From assembly GCA_021199335.1 (NCBI GenBank), contig JAJQIG010000029.1, positions 1-64,000 of the forward strand: a stretch of 64,000 nt of DNA, written 5' to 3'. The stretch comes from Oscillospiraceae bacterium. Its GTDB lineage: Bacteria; Bacillota; Clostridia; Oscillospirales; Ruminococcaceae. Positions within the stretch are counted from its first letter, which is position 1. Every line of letters begins with the position of its first letter. The position numbers and the translations under genes are program-made. Under the pieces are notes generated by a model. The model worked only from the letters and a program-made list of their open reading frames with translations. It had not been told where the DNA came from and ran no database searches. Of the stretch, positions 36,168 through 45,919 are shown one piece after another.

Positions 36168-36422
36168 ATGACTTATAATTTCACTCCCAAGGGAGTATGC
36201 TCAAAGAAAATTTCAATTGACCTTTCTCCTGACGGAATCATTGAAAATGTTGCTTTCAACGGCGGATGTAACGGAAATACCCAGGGTGTTTCAGCACTCG
36301 TTAAGGGCATGAAAGCTGAAGATGCTATCAGCAAGCTTTCCGGAATAAATTGTAATGGCAGAGGGACATCCTGTCCCGACCAGCTTTCAAGGGCACTTAA
36401 AGAGGCGCTTGAGCTAATATGA
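36168..36422 (+). CDS. TSCPD-domain small protein (TIGR03905 type)
   Basis: An 84-residue protein named for the C-terminal GTSCPDQL motif (near residue 66). The family resembles the C-terminal cysteine region of vitamin B12-dependent ribonucleotide reductases; stand-alone members in Clostridia have no proven function. Cysteines at CSKK, GGCNGN, NCNG and TSCPD could bind metal. It overlaps the next gene by 4 bp (ATGA). Confidence 0.88.
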   Translation: MTYNFTPKGVCSKKISIDLSPDGIIENVAFNGGCNGNTQGVSALVKGMKAEDAISKLSGINCNGRGTSCPDQLSRALKEALELI

Positions 36423-37177
36423 ATACGCATTTTGGGGATACTCTGAAATGGGTAATCTTTATCTTGTCCGTTCTTGGTTTTGGCATATTTCTTGCACCCG
36501 TTTTCACCGGGATTATTAACATTGGAAACGTTGTTGGTATGCTGTTTTGCGGAATTATAGCTGTGATTTCTCTGAATTGGCGAATCTTCAGGGTATTTCT
36601 TGAAAGTCATGTTGCTGCAAGAGCTGTTTTTTCTGTAATACTATTGATTTGTATTATTTCCTTCATTTGCGCGGTTGTTATTTCCCTATTTATGATTAAG
36701 GCGGCAAATACAGTTCCAGCTGTAAGTGGCTCTACACTTATAGTTCTTGGCTGCAGGGTAAAGGGTGAACAGCCAAGTCTTATGCTCCAAAACCGAATTA
36801 ATGCGGCCTATGCTTATCTTTCGGAAAATCCCGATGCGGATGCGATTCTTTCGGGGGGACAGGGCAGCGATGAGCTTATAAGTGAAGCCGAATGTATGTA
36901 CCGTGAGCTTGTCGATATGGGCATTGCTCCTGAACGACTTGTAAAGGAGGATAAATCTTCCAATACACATGAGAATCTTCAAAACTCCCTTGCACTTACA
37001 GAAAATGATAACATTGTAATTGTTACAAGTGAATTTCATCAATATCGTGCAAAACTTATTGCACAAAAGGAGGGCACTGAGGTTTCGGCAATTTCTGCAA
37101 AAACTTCATTATTTCTTTTGCCTACCTATTGGGTGAGGGATTGCCTTGGCTGTGCTTATGAATTGGTTTCAAAATAA
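36419..37177 (+). CDS. YdcF-family membrane protein (DUF218)
   Basis: A 252-residue protein with three predicted hydrophobic helices (about residues 11-29, 33-51 and 70-93) and a C-terminal extracytoplasmic DUF218 domain. Domain motifs are LIVLGCRVKGEQPS, ILSGGQGSDE, EDKSSNTHENL and VTSEFHQYRA. The family includes E. coli SanA and ElyC, linked to envelope integrity and peptidoglycan precursor handling. Its start overlaps the TSCPD gene, so the two are translationally coupled. Confidence 0.88.
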   Translation: MNTHFGDTLKWVIFILSVLGFGIFLAPVFTGIINIGNVVGMLFCGIIAVISLNWRIFRVFLESHVAARAVFSVILLICIISFICAVVISLFMIKAANTVPAVSGSTLIVLGCRVKGEQPSLMLQNRINAAYAYLSENPDADAILSGGQGSDELISEAECMYRELVDMGIAPERLVKEDKSSNTHENLQNSLALTENDNIVIVTSEFHQYRAKLIAQKEGTEVSAISAKTSLFLLPTYWVRDCLGCAYELVSK

Positions 37178-37180
37178 AAT

Positions 37181-37221
37181 AAGGGACTGCTGTACTATTC
37201 ATGCGGCAGTACCCTTTTTTT
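37181..37221. terminator. Terminator between ydcF and uvrA
   Basis: AAGGG-A-CTGC pairs with GGCAGT-ACCC, with one bulged base, followed by T7. Both convergent genes end here, and A/T runs flank both arms. Confidence 0.75.
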
Positions 37222-37261
37222 ATGTTTACGTTATTTTCTAAATTATATTGGATTTCCTTTT

Positions 37262-40084
37262 TCAAAGCATTCTTTTTAAATACTGACCTGTGTAAGATTT
37301 TTTGCACCCTGCAATTTCTTCGGGGGTGCCGCATTTAACGACGGTTCCTCCCCCATTTCCACCCTCGGGACCAAGGTCGATTATATAATCCGCTGTTTTT
37401 ATTACATCTAAGTTATGCTCGATAACAATAACGGTATTTCCACCATCTGTAAGCCTGTTCAAAACCTCAATAAGCTTATGAACATCCGCTGTATGAAGAC
37501 CGGTTGTAGGTTCATCGAGGATATAGATAGTACGTCCTGTTGCACGTTTTGAAAGCTCAGTCGCAAGCTTTACCCTCTGCGCCTCTCCACCCGAAAGGGT
37601 TGTTGCGGGCTGACCTATCTTAATGTAACCCAATCCCACCTCTTGAAGGGTGCGAAGTTTTCTCTCAATCTTTGGGATATTAGAGAAAAACTCCACTCCC
37701 TCATCAACTGTCATTTCAAGCACATCATATATAGACTTGCCCTTATAATGAATATCCAAGGTTTCACGGTTATATCTTTTGCCCTTGCAAACTTCGCAGG
37801 GAACATAGACATCCGGCAGAAAATGCATTTCAATCTTAATTATGCCATCACCTTGACAGGCTTCACACCTACCGCCCTTGATATTGAATGAGAAGCGGCT
37901 TGAACCGTAGCCTTTTATTTTGGCATCGTTTGTGCCTGCGAAAAGCTCCCTTATATCAGTAAAAACTCCTGTATATGTTGCAGGATTTGAACGAGGTGTT
38001 CTGCCAATCGGAGATTGGTCTATATTGATAACCTTATCAAGGTGTTCAAGGCCCTCCATTGCCCTGAATTTTCCCGGACGTATTTTGGCACGGTTAAGCT
38101 TCCCTGCAAGATTTTTATAGATAACCTCATTAACGAGCGAGGATTTTCCTGAGCCCGAAACACCTGTCACACAGGTAAAAACGCCCAGAGGAATCTGAAC
38201 GTTGATATTCCTTAGATTGTTCTCCGATGCCCCTATAACCTTCAGGAACTCCCCATTCCCCTTTCGACGAGTCTTAGGGACGGGAATAGACCTTTTTCCA
38301 CTTAGATATTGACCTGTTATTGAGCGCTCACAGTTTTCAATATCCTCGACCGTTCCACAGGCTACAATCTCACCGCCGTGAATGCCTGCATATGGACCGA
38401 CATCGACTATATAATCGGCGCTTCTCATAGTATCCTCATCATGTTCTACCACAATGAGGGTGTTTCCCGCATCACGCAGAGTTTTCAATGTCGAAATGAG
38501 TTTATCATTATCACGCTGATGGAGCCCTATTGACGGTTCATCGAGGATATAAAGTACCCCAACAAGTGATGAACCGATTTGCGTTGCAAGTCGAATCCTT
38601 TGGCTTTCTCCGCCGCTTAGTGTTCCCGCTGAACGTGACAAGGTAAGATACTCCAGCCCGACATTCTGTAAAAAACCAAGACGGTTGCTTATCTCCTTTA
38701 TTATTCTTGCAGCGATATACTCCTCACGCTCGGTAAGCTCAAGATTCCGAAAAAAATTCAGACACTCCGTAACAGACATATCGGTTAATTCGGCAATATT
38801 TTTTCCGCCAACGGTAACGGCAAGACTCTCCTTTTTCAATCGTTTACCTTTACATTCGGGGCAGAGCTCATCGCTCATACAATCTTCAATTTCCGCTATG
38901 TTATATTCCGATGAGGTTTCGGTATAGCGGCGTTCCATATTTCGTATAACCCCCTCAAACGGACGATAGTAAGTTCCTCCGCCATACACCTCGGCCCTAT
39001 GGAGTGTAAGCTTTGTTTCTCCTGTACCGTATAGAAATTTATTAACAATATCCTCGGGCAAATCCTTGACGGGGGTATCCAAAGAAAAGCCGTATTTCTC
39101 AGCAAGAGCGGAATAGTACATCATAGCAATTGAGTTTCCATCGAGTGTATTCCAACCGGTGGCTTTTATAGCTCCCTGCTTTATGGAAAGATCCTTATTC
39201 GGAATAATAAGCTCGGGGTCAATTTTGCGAAACACGCCTATTCCCGTACACTTTTCGCAGGCACCAAAGGGGTTATTGAAAGAAAACATCCTGGGAGAAA
39301 GCTCCTCAACGGAAATATTATGCTCCGGACAGGCATAATTCTGTGAAAAAGTCATTTCATCTCCGTCAACAATATCTGCTATAACATTTCCGCCTGAAAT
39401 AGCTGATGCGGTTTCTACACTGTCCGACAAGCGTGATAGGATACCCTCCTTTATTACAATACGGTCAACAACTATTTCTATGCTGTGCTTTTTATTTTTT
39501 TCAAGTTTAATTTCTTCGTTTAAATCATAGATAATGCCATCGCATCGCACACGAACATAACCTGATTTTTTTGCACGTTCAAGCTCCTTTATATGTTCAC
39601 CCTTGCGTCCTCTTACAATGGGGGCAAGAATTTGAATTTTTGTGCCTGTGGGAAGTGCAAGTATTGCATCGGCAATTTGGTCAACAGTTTGCTGTTTTAT
39701 TTCACGTCCGCAGATTGGGCAGTGAGGAATACCTATTCTTGCATATAGCAAACGCAGATAGTCGTAAATTTCGGTAACTGTTCCAACAGTTGAACGAGGG
39801 TTTTTGGAAGTTGTTTTCTGATCAATCGAAATTGCGGGAGAAAGCCCTTCAATGCTGTCAACATCAGGCTTTTCCATTTGACCCAAAAACATCCTCGCAT
39901 AGGAGGAAAGACTTTCCATGTATCTTCGCTGACCATCCGCATAAATTGTATCAAAAGCAAGTGAAGATTTTCCCGAGCCTGAGAGTCCCGTCATAACAAC
40001 AAGCTTATCACGGGGAATTTCCACATCCACATTTTTGAGATTGTGTTCCCTTGCGCCTTTTATAATTATTTTATCTGCCGACAT
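37262..40084 (-). CDS. uvrA: UvrABC system protein A
   Basis: UvrA is the damage-recognition ATPase of nucleotide excision repair. It has 940 residues and two ABC modules. The first begins [20 protein letters not shown] with Walker [16 protein letters not shown]; the second has [14 protein letters not shown]. Both LSGGE signature loops are present ([13 protein letters not shown] and [13 protein letters not shown]). Zinc-binding cysteine pairs appear in [13 protein letters not shown] and CEACQGDG. It is the last gene of radC-uvrB-uvrA on the minus strand, 79 bp beyond uvrB. Confidence 0.98.
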   Translation of the reverse strand: MSADKIIIKGAREHNLKNVDVEIPRDKLVVMTGLSGSGKSSLAFDTIYADGQRRYMESLSSYARMFLGQMEKPDVDSIEGLSPAISIDQKTTSKNPRSTVGTVTEIYDYLRLLYARIGIPHCPICGREIKQQTVDQIADAILALPTGTKIQILAPIVRGRKGEHIKELERAKKSGYVRVRCDGIIYDLNEEIKLEKNKKHSIEIVVDRIVIKEGILSRLSDSVETASAISGGNVIADIVDGDEMTFSQNYACPEHNISVEELSPRMFSFNNPFGACEKCTGIGVFRKIDPELIIPNKDLSIKQGAIKATGWNTLDGNSIAMMYYSALAEKYGFSLDTPVKDLPEDIVNKFLYGTGETKLTLHRAEVYGGGTYYRPFEGVIRNMERRYTETSSEYNIAEIEDCMSDELCPECKGKRLKKESLAVTVGGKNIAELTDMSVTECLNFFRNLELTEREEYIAARIIKEISNRLGFLQNVGLEYLTLSRSAGTLSGGESQRIRLATQIGSSLVGVLYILDEPSIGLHQRDNDKLISTLKTLRDAGNTLIVVEHDEDTMRSADYIVDVGPYAGIHGGEIVACGTVEDIENCERSITGQYLSGKRSIPVPKTRRKGNGEFLKVIGASENNLRNINVQIPLGVFTCVTGVSGSGKSSLVNEVIYKNLAGKLNRAKIRPGKFRAMEGLEHLDKVINIDQSPIGRTPRSNPATYTGVFTDIRELFAGTNDAKIKGYGSSRFSFNIKGGRCEACQGDGIIKIEMHFLPDVYVPCEVCKGKRYNRETLDIHYKGKSIYDVLEMTVDEGVEFFSNIPKIERKLRTLQEVGLGYIKIGQPATTLSGGEAQRVKLATELSKRATGRTIYILDEPTTGLHTADVHKLIEVLNRLTDGGNTVIVIEHNLDVIKTADYIIDLGPEGGNGGGTVVKCGTPEEIAGCKKSYTGQYLKRML

Positions 40085-40111
40085 CTATCCTTATCCTTTC
40101 AGATTAATTTA

Positions 40112-40128
40112 TCCTGCCAATGGCAGGA
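40112..40128 (-). other. Short hairpin between uvrB and uvrA
   Basis: TCCTGCC and GGCAGGA enclose a 3-base loop in the 79-bp intercistronic gap. No T tract follows in the uvrA direction, so it may act in mRNA processing or stability rather than termination. Confidence 0.4.
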
Positions 40129-40163
40129 CAGAAAAAATATCTATGAGCAATAATACTTACATA

Positions 40164-42149
40164 TTAAGGTCTGAATTTCTTTTTTTCACCCTTTAGCTCA
40201 TTTATTCTATCACGCAAATATGCTGCGTGTTCAAACTCAAGTATTTTGGCTGCATTTTTCATTTCCGCTGTTAACTTCTCAATAAGAGCCTGCTTTTCCG
40301 CTGCTGTCATCTGTTTTGGTTTTGCCTTTGAAGTTTTTCCATCTGTTTTACTCTTAGTTGATATTTCAATAACATCTCTTACATCTTTGACGATTGTATG
40401 CGGCTCTATTCCGTGTATTTTGTTGTATTCCATCTGAAGCTTGCGGCGGCGCTCCGTTTCGAGGATAGCATTCTCCATAGATTTTGTTACGGAATCGGCG
40501 TACATTATAACCTGTCCCTTCTCATTCCTCGCTGCACGTCCTATTGTTTGGATAAGTGAGCTTTCTGAACGAAGGAATCCCTCCTTATCCGCATCAAGAA
40601 TCGCAACAAGTGACACCTCGGGTATATCAAGCCCCTCCCTGAGCAGATTAATTCCCACGAGTACATCATATTCACCCAGACGAAGGTCACGAATAAGCTC
40701 CATTCTTTCAATTGTATCAACGTCATAGTGCATATAACGCACTTTGACATCCATTTTTTCGAGATAGGCAGTCAGATCCTCTGCCATTTTTTTGGTGAGG
40801 GTTGTAACAAGGACTCTTTCACCCCTTGAACTGTGTGCATTTATTTCAAACAGCAAATCCTCAATCTGTCCTTGGACAGGTTTAACTATAATTTCAGGGT
40901 CAACAAGTCCGGTGGGGCGAATAACCTGTTCCACTATCTGCTGCGAATTCTCACGTTCAAACTGTCCCGGCGTTGCCGAAACAAAGATTGCCTGATCAAC
41001 TTTATCATAAAATTCATCAAATGTTAAGGGTCTATTGTCAAAGGCTGAGGGCAGACGAAAACCATAATCGACAAGGGTTTTCTTTCTTCCCCTATCCCCT
41101 GCGCTCATAGCGCGTATTTGGGGGAGAGAAACATGACTTTCATCCACAAAAAGAAGAAAATCCTTGGGAAAATGGTCAAGTAAAGTATATGGGATGCTTC
41201 CCGGCGCACGCCCGGCAAGGATTCTTGAGTAATTTTCTATACCCTTGCAAAAGCCTATTTCTTCAAGCATTTCAATATCATAACGTGTACGCTGTTCAAT
41301 TCTTTGCGCTTCAATGAGCATATCATTATCCTTGAAATACTTTATTCTTTCATCAAGCTCCTTTTCAATTGCCTCGACTGCGCTTTGCATCTTTTCCTTT
41401 GAGATAACATAATGTGAGGCAGGATAAATTGCGACATGGGACAGCTCTGCAATGACATTCCCCGTAAGAGCGTTTATCTCCGTTATGCGTTCAACCTCAT
41501 CATCGAAGAATTCGACACGAACTGCTTTATCCGTTGACCCTGCAGGAAAAATTTCAACGGTATCTCCACGTACTCTGAACTTGTTCCTGACGAAATTAAC
41601 ATCATTTCGTTCATACTGGATTGAAACGAGCTTGGCAAGGATGATATCCCTTGAAATCTCCATTCCCTTTCTGATAGAAACTACCATTGTTCGGTAATCT
41701 ATTGGCGAACCTAAAGAGTAAATGCAGGAAACCGATGCAACTATTATGACATCTCTGCGTTCCGCAAGGGCAAGGGTAGCAGAATGCCGAAGCTTGTCTA
41801 TCTCATCATTAATTGCGGAATCCTTTTCGATGTAGCTATCCGTTGAGGGAACATAAGCCTCTGGTTGATAATAGTCATAATAACTTACAAAGTATTCTAC
41901 CGCATTTTCGGGAAAAAACTCCCTGAGTTCGGAACAAAGCTGAGCCGCAAGGGTTTTGTTATGCGCAAAAACCAGTGCGGGACGGTTAAGCTGTGCAATA
42001 ACGTTAGCCATAGTGAAAGTTTTGCCTGAGCCTGTAACGCCGAGGAGGGTTTGCTCCTTATATCCTTTTTTTACACCGTCTACGAGCTTTGCAATTGCTT
42101 CAGGCTGGTCACCTGAGGGCGTATAATTCGAATGAAGCTTAAAATCCAT
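40164..42149 (-). CDS. uvrB: UvrABC system protein B
   Basis: UvrB is the helicase-like subunit that verifies damage and recruits UvrC. It has 661 residues. Walker A is [14 protein letters not shown] (about residues 35-48). The damage-probing beta-hairpin region is [20 protein letters not shown]. The DEAD-type box is FVDESHVS, and helicase motif [11 protein letters not shown] is present. The C-terminal UVR domain ([20 protein letters not shown]) mediates UvrC contact. It follows radC by 43 bp. Confidence 0.98.
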   Translation of the reverse strand: MDFKLHSNYTPSGDQPEAIAKLVDGVKKGYKEQTLLGVTGSGKTFTMANVIAQLNRPALVFAHNKTLAAQLCSELREFFPENAVEYFVSYYDYYQPEAYVPSTDSYIEKDSAINDEIDKLRHSATLALAERRDVIIVASVSCIYSLGSPIDYRTMVVSIRKGMEISRDIILAKLVSIQYERNDVNFVRNKFRVRGDTVEIFPAGSTDKAVRVEFFDDEVERITEINALTGNVIAELSHVAIYPASHYVISKEKMQSAVEAIEKELDERIKYFKDNDMLIEAQRIEQRTRYDIEMLEEIGFCKGIENYSRILAGRAPGSIPYTLLDHFPKDFLLFVDESHVSLPQIRAMSAGDRGRKKTLVDYGFRLPSAFDNRPLTFDEFYDKVDQAIFVSATPGQFERENSQQIVEQVIRPTGLVDPEIIVKPVQGQIEDLLFEINAHSSRGERVLVTTLTKKMAEDLTAYLEKMDVKVRYMHYDVDTIERMELIRDLRLGEYDVLVGINLLREGLDIPEVSLVAILDADKEGFLRSESSLIQTIGRAARNEKGQVIMYADSVTKSMENAILETERRRKLQMEYNKIHGIEPHTIVKDVRDVIEISTKSKTDGKTSKAKPKQMTAAEKQALIEKLTAEMKNAAKILEFEHAAYLRDRINELKGEKKKFRP

Positions 42150-42192
42150 AAATAATAACCTTTCCGAATTTTATTGTTCGCCTGAATCGTTT

Positions 42193-42909
42193 TTAATCAA
42201 ACATCCCAAAATAACCATTTTTACGCATCGAATATGAATCACTTGCTCCGACAATAACATGATCCAGGACACGAACATCAATACATTTCATTAAATTAAC
42301 AATGTTTTTGGTTAAAACAATGTCGGCATCGGACGGAAGCGGAGTTCCGCCTACATGATTATGTCCAAGGGCAATAAGAGTAGCTTTTGAAGCAATTACA
42401 ATTTCCACAACTCTGCGCATATCTATGGGGTCCCTTGAAAGGGTTCCCGTGTTTACAATGGAGCAGTTCATAATTCTTAAATCATTATCAAAGCACGCGA
42501 TACGAAACTCCTCATGTTTTAAAGAAATAAAATATGATAGGAACAATGATTTAAGCTTTTCGGGTGAATCAAAGCAAGTCTTTTCCATATGCGAACGATA
42601 GTATGGCTGCGTTGTTTTGGCGATTACCTTAATGAGGGTGGCCGCACTAAAGGAAATTTGACCTATACGTATCAAATCTTCAATAGGTGCATCCATAACT
42701 TCACCGATATTTCCGAAATGATTTACCAAACGCTTGGACATTTCGGATGTATCTATACGGTTATAGCAATAAAAAAGAATCAATTCAATAATTTGCTGAT
42801 CGTTAAATCCTTCAAAACCCGTACGGACGAATTTTTCCTTCAATCTCCTTCTATGCCCCTCAAAGGAATAATGCGATTCGTCATATACACACTTGGTTGT
42901 ATGTTCCAT
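42193..42909 (-). CDS. radC: RadC-type JAB/MPN-domain protein
   Basis: A 238-residue protein. The N-terminal part is the helix-hairpin-helix-like UPF0758 domain (FGNIGEVMDAP, IEDLIRIGQISFSAA). The C-terminal JAB1/MPN-like domain shows HEEFRIACFD and the metal-site signature ALGHNHVGGTPLPSDAD (His183, His185), where most RadC proteins have HNHPSGDP. RadC is historically linked to DNA repair, but its biochemical activity remains unproved. Here it heads the radC-uvrB-uvrA operon behind a LexA-like palindrome, which supports a DNA-damage context. Confidence 0.88.
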   Translation of the reverse strand: MEHTTKCVYDESHYSFEGHRRRLKEKFVRTGFEGFNDQQIIELILFYCYNRIDTSEMSKRLVNHFGNIGEVMDAPIEDLIRIGQISFSAATLIKVIAKTTQPYYRSHMEKTCFDSPEKLKSLFLSYFISLKHEEFRIACFDNDLRIMNCSIVNTGTLSRDPIDMRRVVEIVIASKATLIALGHNHVGGTPLPSDADIVLTKNIVNLMKCIDVRVLDHVIVGASDSYSMRKNGYFGMFD

Positions 42910-42925
42910 ATAATCTCCACCTTTG

Positions 42926-42939
42926 AAAACAAATGTTTT
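42926..42939. promoter_or_regulatory. LexA-like palindrome at the radC-uvrB-uvrA promoter
   Basis: AAAACAAATGTTTT is a perfect dyad of the form AAAC-N4-GTTT. The Gram-positive LexA consensus is GAAC-N4-GTTC, so each half has one mismatch. It lies 6 bp downstream of the -10, over the expected start of transcription, a usual operator position. Confidence 0.5.
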
Positions 42940-42945
42940 AAGTTA

Positions 42946-42974
42946 ATTATACTATATTTCGATTTATTTGTGAA
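42946..42974 (-). promoter_or_regulatory. Promoter of radC-uvrB-uvrA
   Basis: TTCACA (42969-42974) and consensus TATAAT (42946-42951) with a 17-bp spacer on the minus strand. The 319-bp gap to rluA contains this and the rluA promoter; no other feature is seen in it. Confidence 0.7.
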
Positions 42975-43161
42975 GAGCTTTTTACGACTTTTTATAAAAC
43001 AAAGTATTAACAAATTATATTTTATTCTAAAAATAAGTATTTTACACTGTTTATCATTTTCCAATAGGTTTAAGAGAATACAATTATTTATGTATATTAA
43101 TTATTGTGACACCAAAAATTTAATAAATATTTTTTGTGTAAAATGCACTAAAATTACATTA

Positions 43162-43190
43162 TTGTATATTGGTGAAAAAAATGTTATACT
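43162..43190 (+). promoter_or_regulatory. Promoter of the RluA-family gene
   Basis: TTGTAT (43162-43167) and TATACT (43185-43190) with a 17-bp spacer, about 40 bp before the start codon. Confidence 0.65.
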
Positions 43191-43228
43191 GTTTGTAGCA
43201 GAGATTTTATTCCCGAAGGAGTCAAAAG

Positions 43229-44200
43229 ATGAAAGAATTTATTATAAACAAAAATGACAGCGGTCAAAGAGCAGATAAGTTTCTCCAAAAGGCTGTTCCG
43301 CTTCTCCCTAAAAGCTTAATGTACAAATATCTTCGCATGAAACGAATTAAGCTCAATGGCAAACGCTGTGAAATTTCAACACGCCTTTCCGATGGTGACA
43401 CAATACAGCTTTATATCGACGATGAATTTTTTGAAACACCGAAGTGCAGGGATTTCCTGGCCGCACCCGCTGTATTAAGCATTGTCTATGAGGATGAAAA
43501 TATACTTCTTTTGGATAAAAAATGTGGTTTGGTTGTTCATGAGGATGATGGACATACCACAGATACGCTTATTAATAGAATCCTACATTATCTTTACGAC
43601 AAAGGTGAATACAACCCTGACAAGGAGAATAGCTTTACGCCTGCGCTTTGCAATCGACTTGACAGAAACACAAGCGGAATTGTTATAACCGCCAAAAACG
43701 CCGAATCCTTGCGTATTCTTAATCAAAAAATCAAGGATAGGGAAATTGAAAAACGTTATCTCTGCATCACTGTGGGGGTTCCTCCGAAAAAACATGATAC
43801 AATGACGGCTTATCTTGAAAAAAATGCGGATGCAAATACCGTAAAAATAAGTGAACGAAAAACGTCTCTGAACAAAACCATAATTACAACATACGACGTG
43901 TTAAAAGACGACGGAAGGCTTGCCCTTGTCGATGTTAAGCTTGAAACAGGAAGAACTCACCAGATAAGAGCGCACTTCGCACACATAGGCTGTCCCCTTT
44001 TGGGCGATGGAAAATATGGCATAAATAGCGTTAATCGTGAATACAAAATAAAAACACAAGCGCTTTGCTCCTATATGCTGAAATTCAACTTTGTTACAGA
44101 CGGTGGTATACTGAATTATCTTAATCAAAAGGAATTCACCGTTGATAATGTTTGGTTTAAGGATAAATTTTTACAGAAAAAAAATAAAAACAGAGAATAG
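43229..44200 (+). CDS. RluA-family pseudouridine synthase
   Basis: A 323-residue RNA-modifying enzyme that turns uridine into pseudouridine in rRNA or tRNA. The N-terminal S4-type RNA-binding domain spans about residues 13-75. The catalytic domain has CNRLDRNTSGIVI with catalytic Asp145 (usually HRLDRxTSG), KRYLCI and the C-terminal ETGRTHQIRAHFAHIGCPLLGD signature. The exact target (23S rRNA site or tRNA) cannot be read from sequence. GAAGGAG precedes the ATG. Confidence 0.92.
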   Translation: MKEFIINKNDSGQRADKFLQKAVPLLPKSLMYKYLRMKRIKLNGKRCEISTRLSDGDTIQLYIDDEFFETPKCRDFLAAPAVLSIVYEDENILLLDKKCGLVVHEDDGHTTDTLINRILHYLYDKGEYNPDKENSFTPALCNRLDRNTSGIVITAKNAESLRILNQKIKDREIEKRYLCITVGVPPKKHDTMTAYLEKNADANTVKISERKTSLNKTIITTYDVLKDDGRLALVDVKLETGRTHQIRAHFAHIGCPLLGDGKYGINSVNREYKIKTQALCSYMLKFNFVTDGGILNYLNQKEFTVDNVWFKDKFLQKKNKNRE

Positions 44201-44225
44201 AGCGCATCCGCTATCCTCTGTTTTT
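44186..44225. terminator. Bidirectional terminator between rluA and dpaB
   Basis: AAAAACAGAG and CTCTGTTTTT with an inner ATAG/CTAT pair form a strong stem around a 10-base loop. It overlaps the last codons of the RluA gene. Confidence 0.85.
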
Positions 44226-44234
44226 AAGTATTCG

Positions 44235-44822
44235 CTAAATTATGAGCGGTTGGTATTGTATTCCGTCAAGTGCGGAAAGTATCGTTTCGGGCAATTCATT
44301 GAAATCCGCTACAAGGGAACGTGGCTTTCTTGCGCTGTCATCCTGTCCGAATGGCACGAAATAGAAGCATTTGTAATTGAGCAATGCTCCGATATTTTTG
44401 GCGCTTCCCGAAAGTCCATCGTTTGTTGCGGCGGCTATTACCACGGGGCGGCCGTTTCTTATATGGGATTTTACCGCCATTGTTACGGGCGTATCAGTGA
44501 TTCCCGATGCCAGCTTTGCAAGAGTATTGCCTGTGCAGGGGCAGATTACCAGAATATCAAACATTTTATTAGGCCCTATTGGTTCTGCCCCTTCAATAGT
44601 GCAGATAATCCTTTTCCCCGTTATTTCCTCTGCGGCATTGCGGAAGGATTCTGCCGTTCCGAAGCGCGTGTCGATGCTTGCTGCATTAAAGGACATTATT
44701 GGCGTAAGCTCTGCGCCCAGCTCCGAAAGCCTTTTGAGCTGTTCAAAGGATTTTGAAAAGGTACAGAACGAACCGCATAGCGCATAGCCGATTCTTAATC
44801 CCGAAAGGGATTTTTCAGTCAT
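44235..44822 (-). CDS. dpaB: Dipicolinate synthase subunit B
   Basis: With DpaA this flavoprotein-fold subunit makes dipicolinic acid, the calcium chelator of the spore core, from dihydrodipicolinate in the mother cell (spoVFB of Bacillus). It has 195 residues from the ATG at 44820-44822, which overlaps the dpaA stop (ATGACTGA) behind GGGGTGAGG. A longer frame from 44843 is less likely. Motifs are RIGYALCGSFCTFSK, PIMSFNAA, VICPCTGNTLAKLA and TNDGLSGSAKNIG, as in the family. It is the second gene of a two-gene operon. Confidence 0.94.
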   Translation of the reverse strand: MTEKSLSGLRIGYALCGSFCTFSKSFEQLKRLSELGAELTPIMSFNAASIDTRFGTAESFRNAAEEITGKRIICTIEGAEPIGPNKMFDILVICPCTGNTLAKLASGITDTPVTMAVKSHIRNGRPVVIAAATNDGLSGSAKNIGALLNYKCFYFVPFGQDDSARKPRSLVADFNELPETILSALDGIQYQPLII

Positions 44823-45696
44823 CAGCCTCACCCCTTTCTTCAAGAATATTGAATATAGTTTTTCCTATTGTTTCCCCTGCCGTAAGTGGGGCAACCTTTC
44901 CAGGCAGAGAAAGAAGCCATACTGCCCTTATTCCGAGTGACGCGGCGGTATCGAAATCAACTCCACCCGGCTTTGACGCAAGGTCTATCACAAGGCAGCC
45001 TTTATCCAGTTCCTCCAGATTTTCCCTGTCGAGAATAACGGCAGGCACCGTATTGAAGATAATGGAATAATTTCCGAGATTCTTTTTAAGCTCACTGATA
45101 TGGATGTTTTTGCAGCCGTATACCTCCGCCCATGCAAGGTCGGAATATTTTCTTGCGGCAATGGTAACTTCGGCATTAAATCCGCTCAGTATATGGACAA
45201 GCAGCTTTGCAATTCTTCCCATTCCGATAATTAGGATTTTCTGTCCCGAGAGTGTAAAGGCGGTTTCTTCCATAGCAACCTGAACTGCGCCCTCTGCCGT
45301 AGCTTCGGCATTAAGCACGGAAAATTCCTCACGTACCGAATAATCAACCGTTTCAATTTTTCTATCCTCAAACATTTTTATTATTTTATCACTGAATCTG
45401 CCCCCGAAGGCTACTCCGTTTTCTTTAAGAACGGAGCAGAGCTGTGTCACGGGCAGAGTATTTCCCGAATAGGGCATATTGACGTTTAGGCCATCGTTTG
45501 AAACAGGCAACGGCAGTATCATATAATCTGCACGTTCGTTTAACGACATAAGACTTTTCAAAGTATGTATTTTACTCGGCAATACAATGCCGCTGTCAAA
45601 GCCGAGAGTATAAACAAAGCAGCCTTTTTCGGCAAGATATTCCGCTAACTTGACAAATCTTAAATCTCCGCCTGCTACAAGAAATTTTTTATTCAT
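44815..45696 (-). CDS. dpaA: Dipicolinate synthase subunit A
   Basis: The putative NAD(P)-dependent subunit of dipicolinate synthase (spoVFA). It has 293 residues from the ATG at 45694-45696, which is 8 bases after AAAGGATG; an upstream ATG at 45705 overlaps that site. The N-terminal part opens FLVAGGDLRFVKLAEYLAEKG. The C-terminal Rossmann domain shows ILIIGMGRIAKLLVHIL and a VIDLASKPGGVDFD segment. Its presence shows that the organism's lineage makes DPA-containing spores. A sigma-K-like promoter lies upstream. Confidence 0.94.
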   Translation of the reverse strand: MNKKFLVAGGDLRFVKLAEYLAEKGCFVYTLGFDSGIVLPSKIHTLKSLMSLNERADYMILPLPVSNDGLNVNMPYSGNTLPVTQLCSVLKENGVAFGGRFSDKIIKMFEDRKIETVDYSVREEFSVLNAEATAEGAVQVAMEETAFTLSGQKILIIGMGRIAKLLVHILSGFNAEVTIAARKYSDLAWAEVYGCKNIHISELKKNLGNYSIIFNTVPAVILDRENLEELDKGCLVIDLASKPGGVDFDTAASLGIRAVWLLSLPGKVAPLTAGETIGKTIFNILEERGEADD

Positions 45697-45748
45697 AAAG
45701 TACATCCTTTCACTATAAAAAGTATGCAGATAAATTTTTCTTCCGAAT

Positions 45749-45776
45749 TATAGTATGCAAAATTCTGAAAACAGGT
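45749..45776 (-). promoter_or_regulatory. Sigma-K-like promoter of dpaAB
   Basis: On the minus strand AC (45775-45776) is followed after 17 bp by CATACTATA (45749-45757). This fits the Bacillus sigma-K consensus AC-16/17-CATAnnnTA. In B. subtilis the spoVF operon is sigma-K dependent, so motif and gene agree. A short -35 match of this kind is weak on its own. Confidence 0.55.
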
Positions 45777-45864
45777 GAAAGTGAATTCATGCGTAAGCTC
45801 AACTCAAGGATAATCCGTAAAATAGCTCTTTACCCTTATTTAAGGCGAAATTTTCGTAAATAAA

Positions 45865-45893
45865 TTGACATTGACGTGAACATATGTTACAAT
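45865..45893 (+). promoter_or_regulatory. Promoter of the TerB-N/ATPase/helicase operon
   Basis: Consensus TTGACA (45865-45870) and TACAAT (45888-45893) with a 17-bp spacer. The start codon of the first gene lies 27 bp beyond the -10. The spacer contains a LexA-like box. Confidence 0.85.
45878..45889. promoter_or_regulatory. Near-consensus LexA (SOS) box inside the promoter
   Basis: GAACATATGTTA matches the Gram-positive LexA/DinR core GAAC-RNRY-GTTC at all but the last base. It sits between the -35 and -10, where binding would block RNA polymerase. No lexA gene is in the window. Confidence 0.7.
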
Positions 45894-45919
45894 TTATCTG
45901 TTGAAGCGGAGGGAAAGCT

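Noticed and set aside
40112-40128. Terminator between uvrB and uvrA
   Set aside because: The hairpin has a 3-base loop and no T tract in the direction of transcription; it would also cut uvrA off from its operon.
42589-43257. 222-codon plus-strand frame across the radC 5' end
   Set aside because: It spans radC antisense, two promoters and the start of rluA, and its sequence has no family features.
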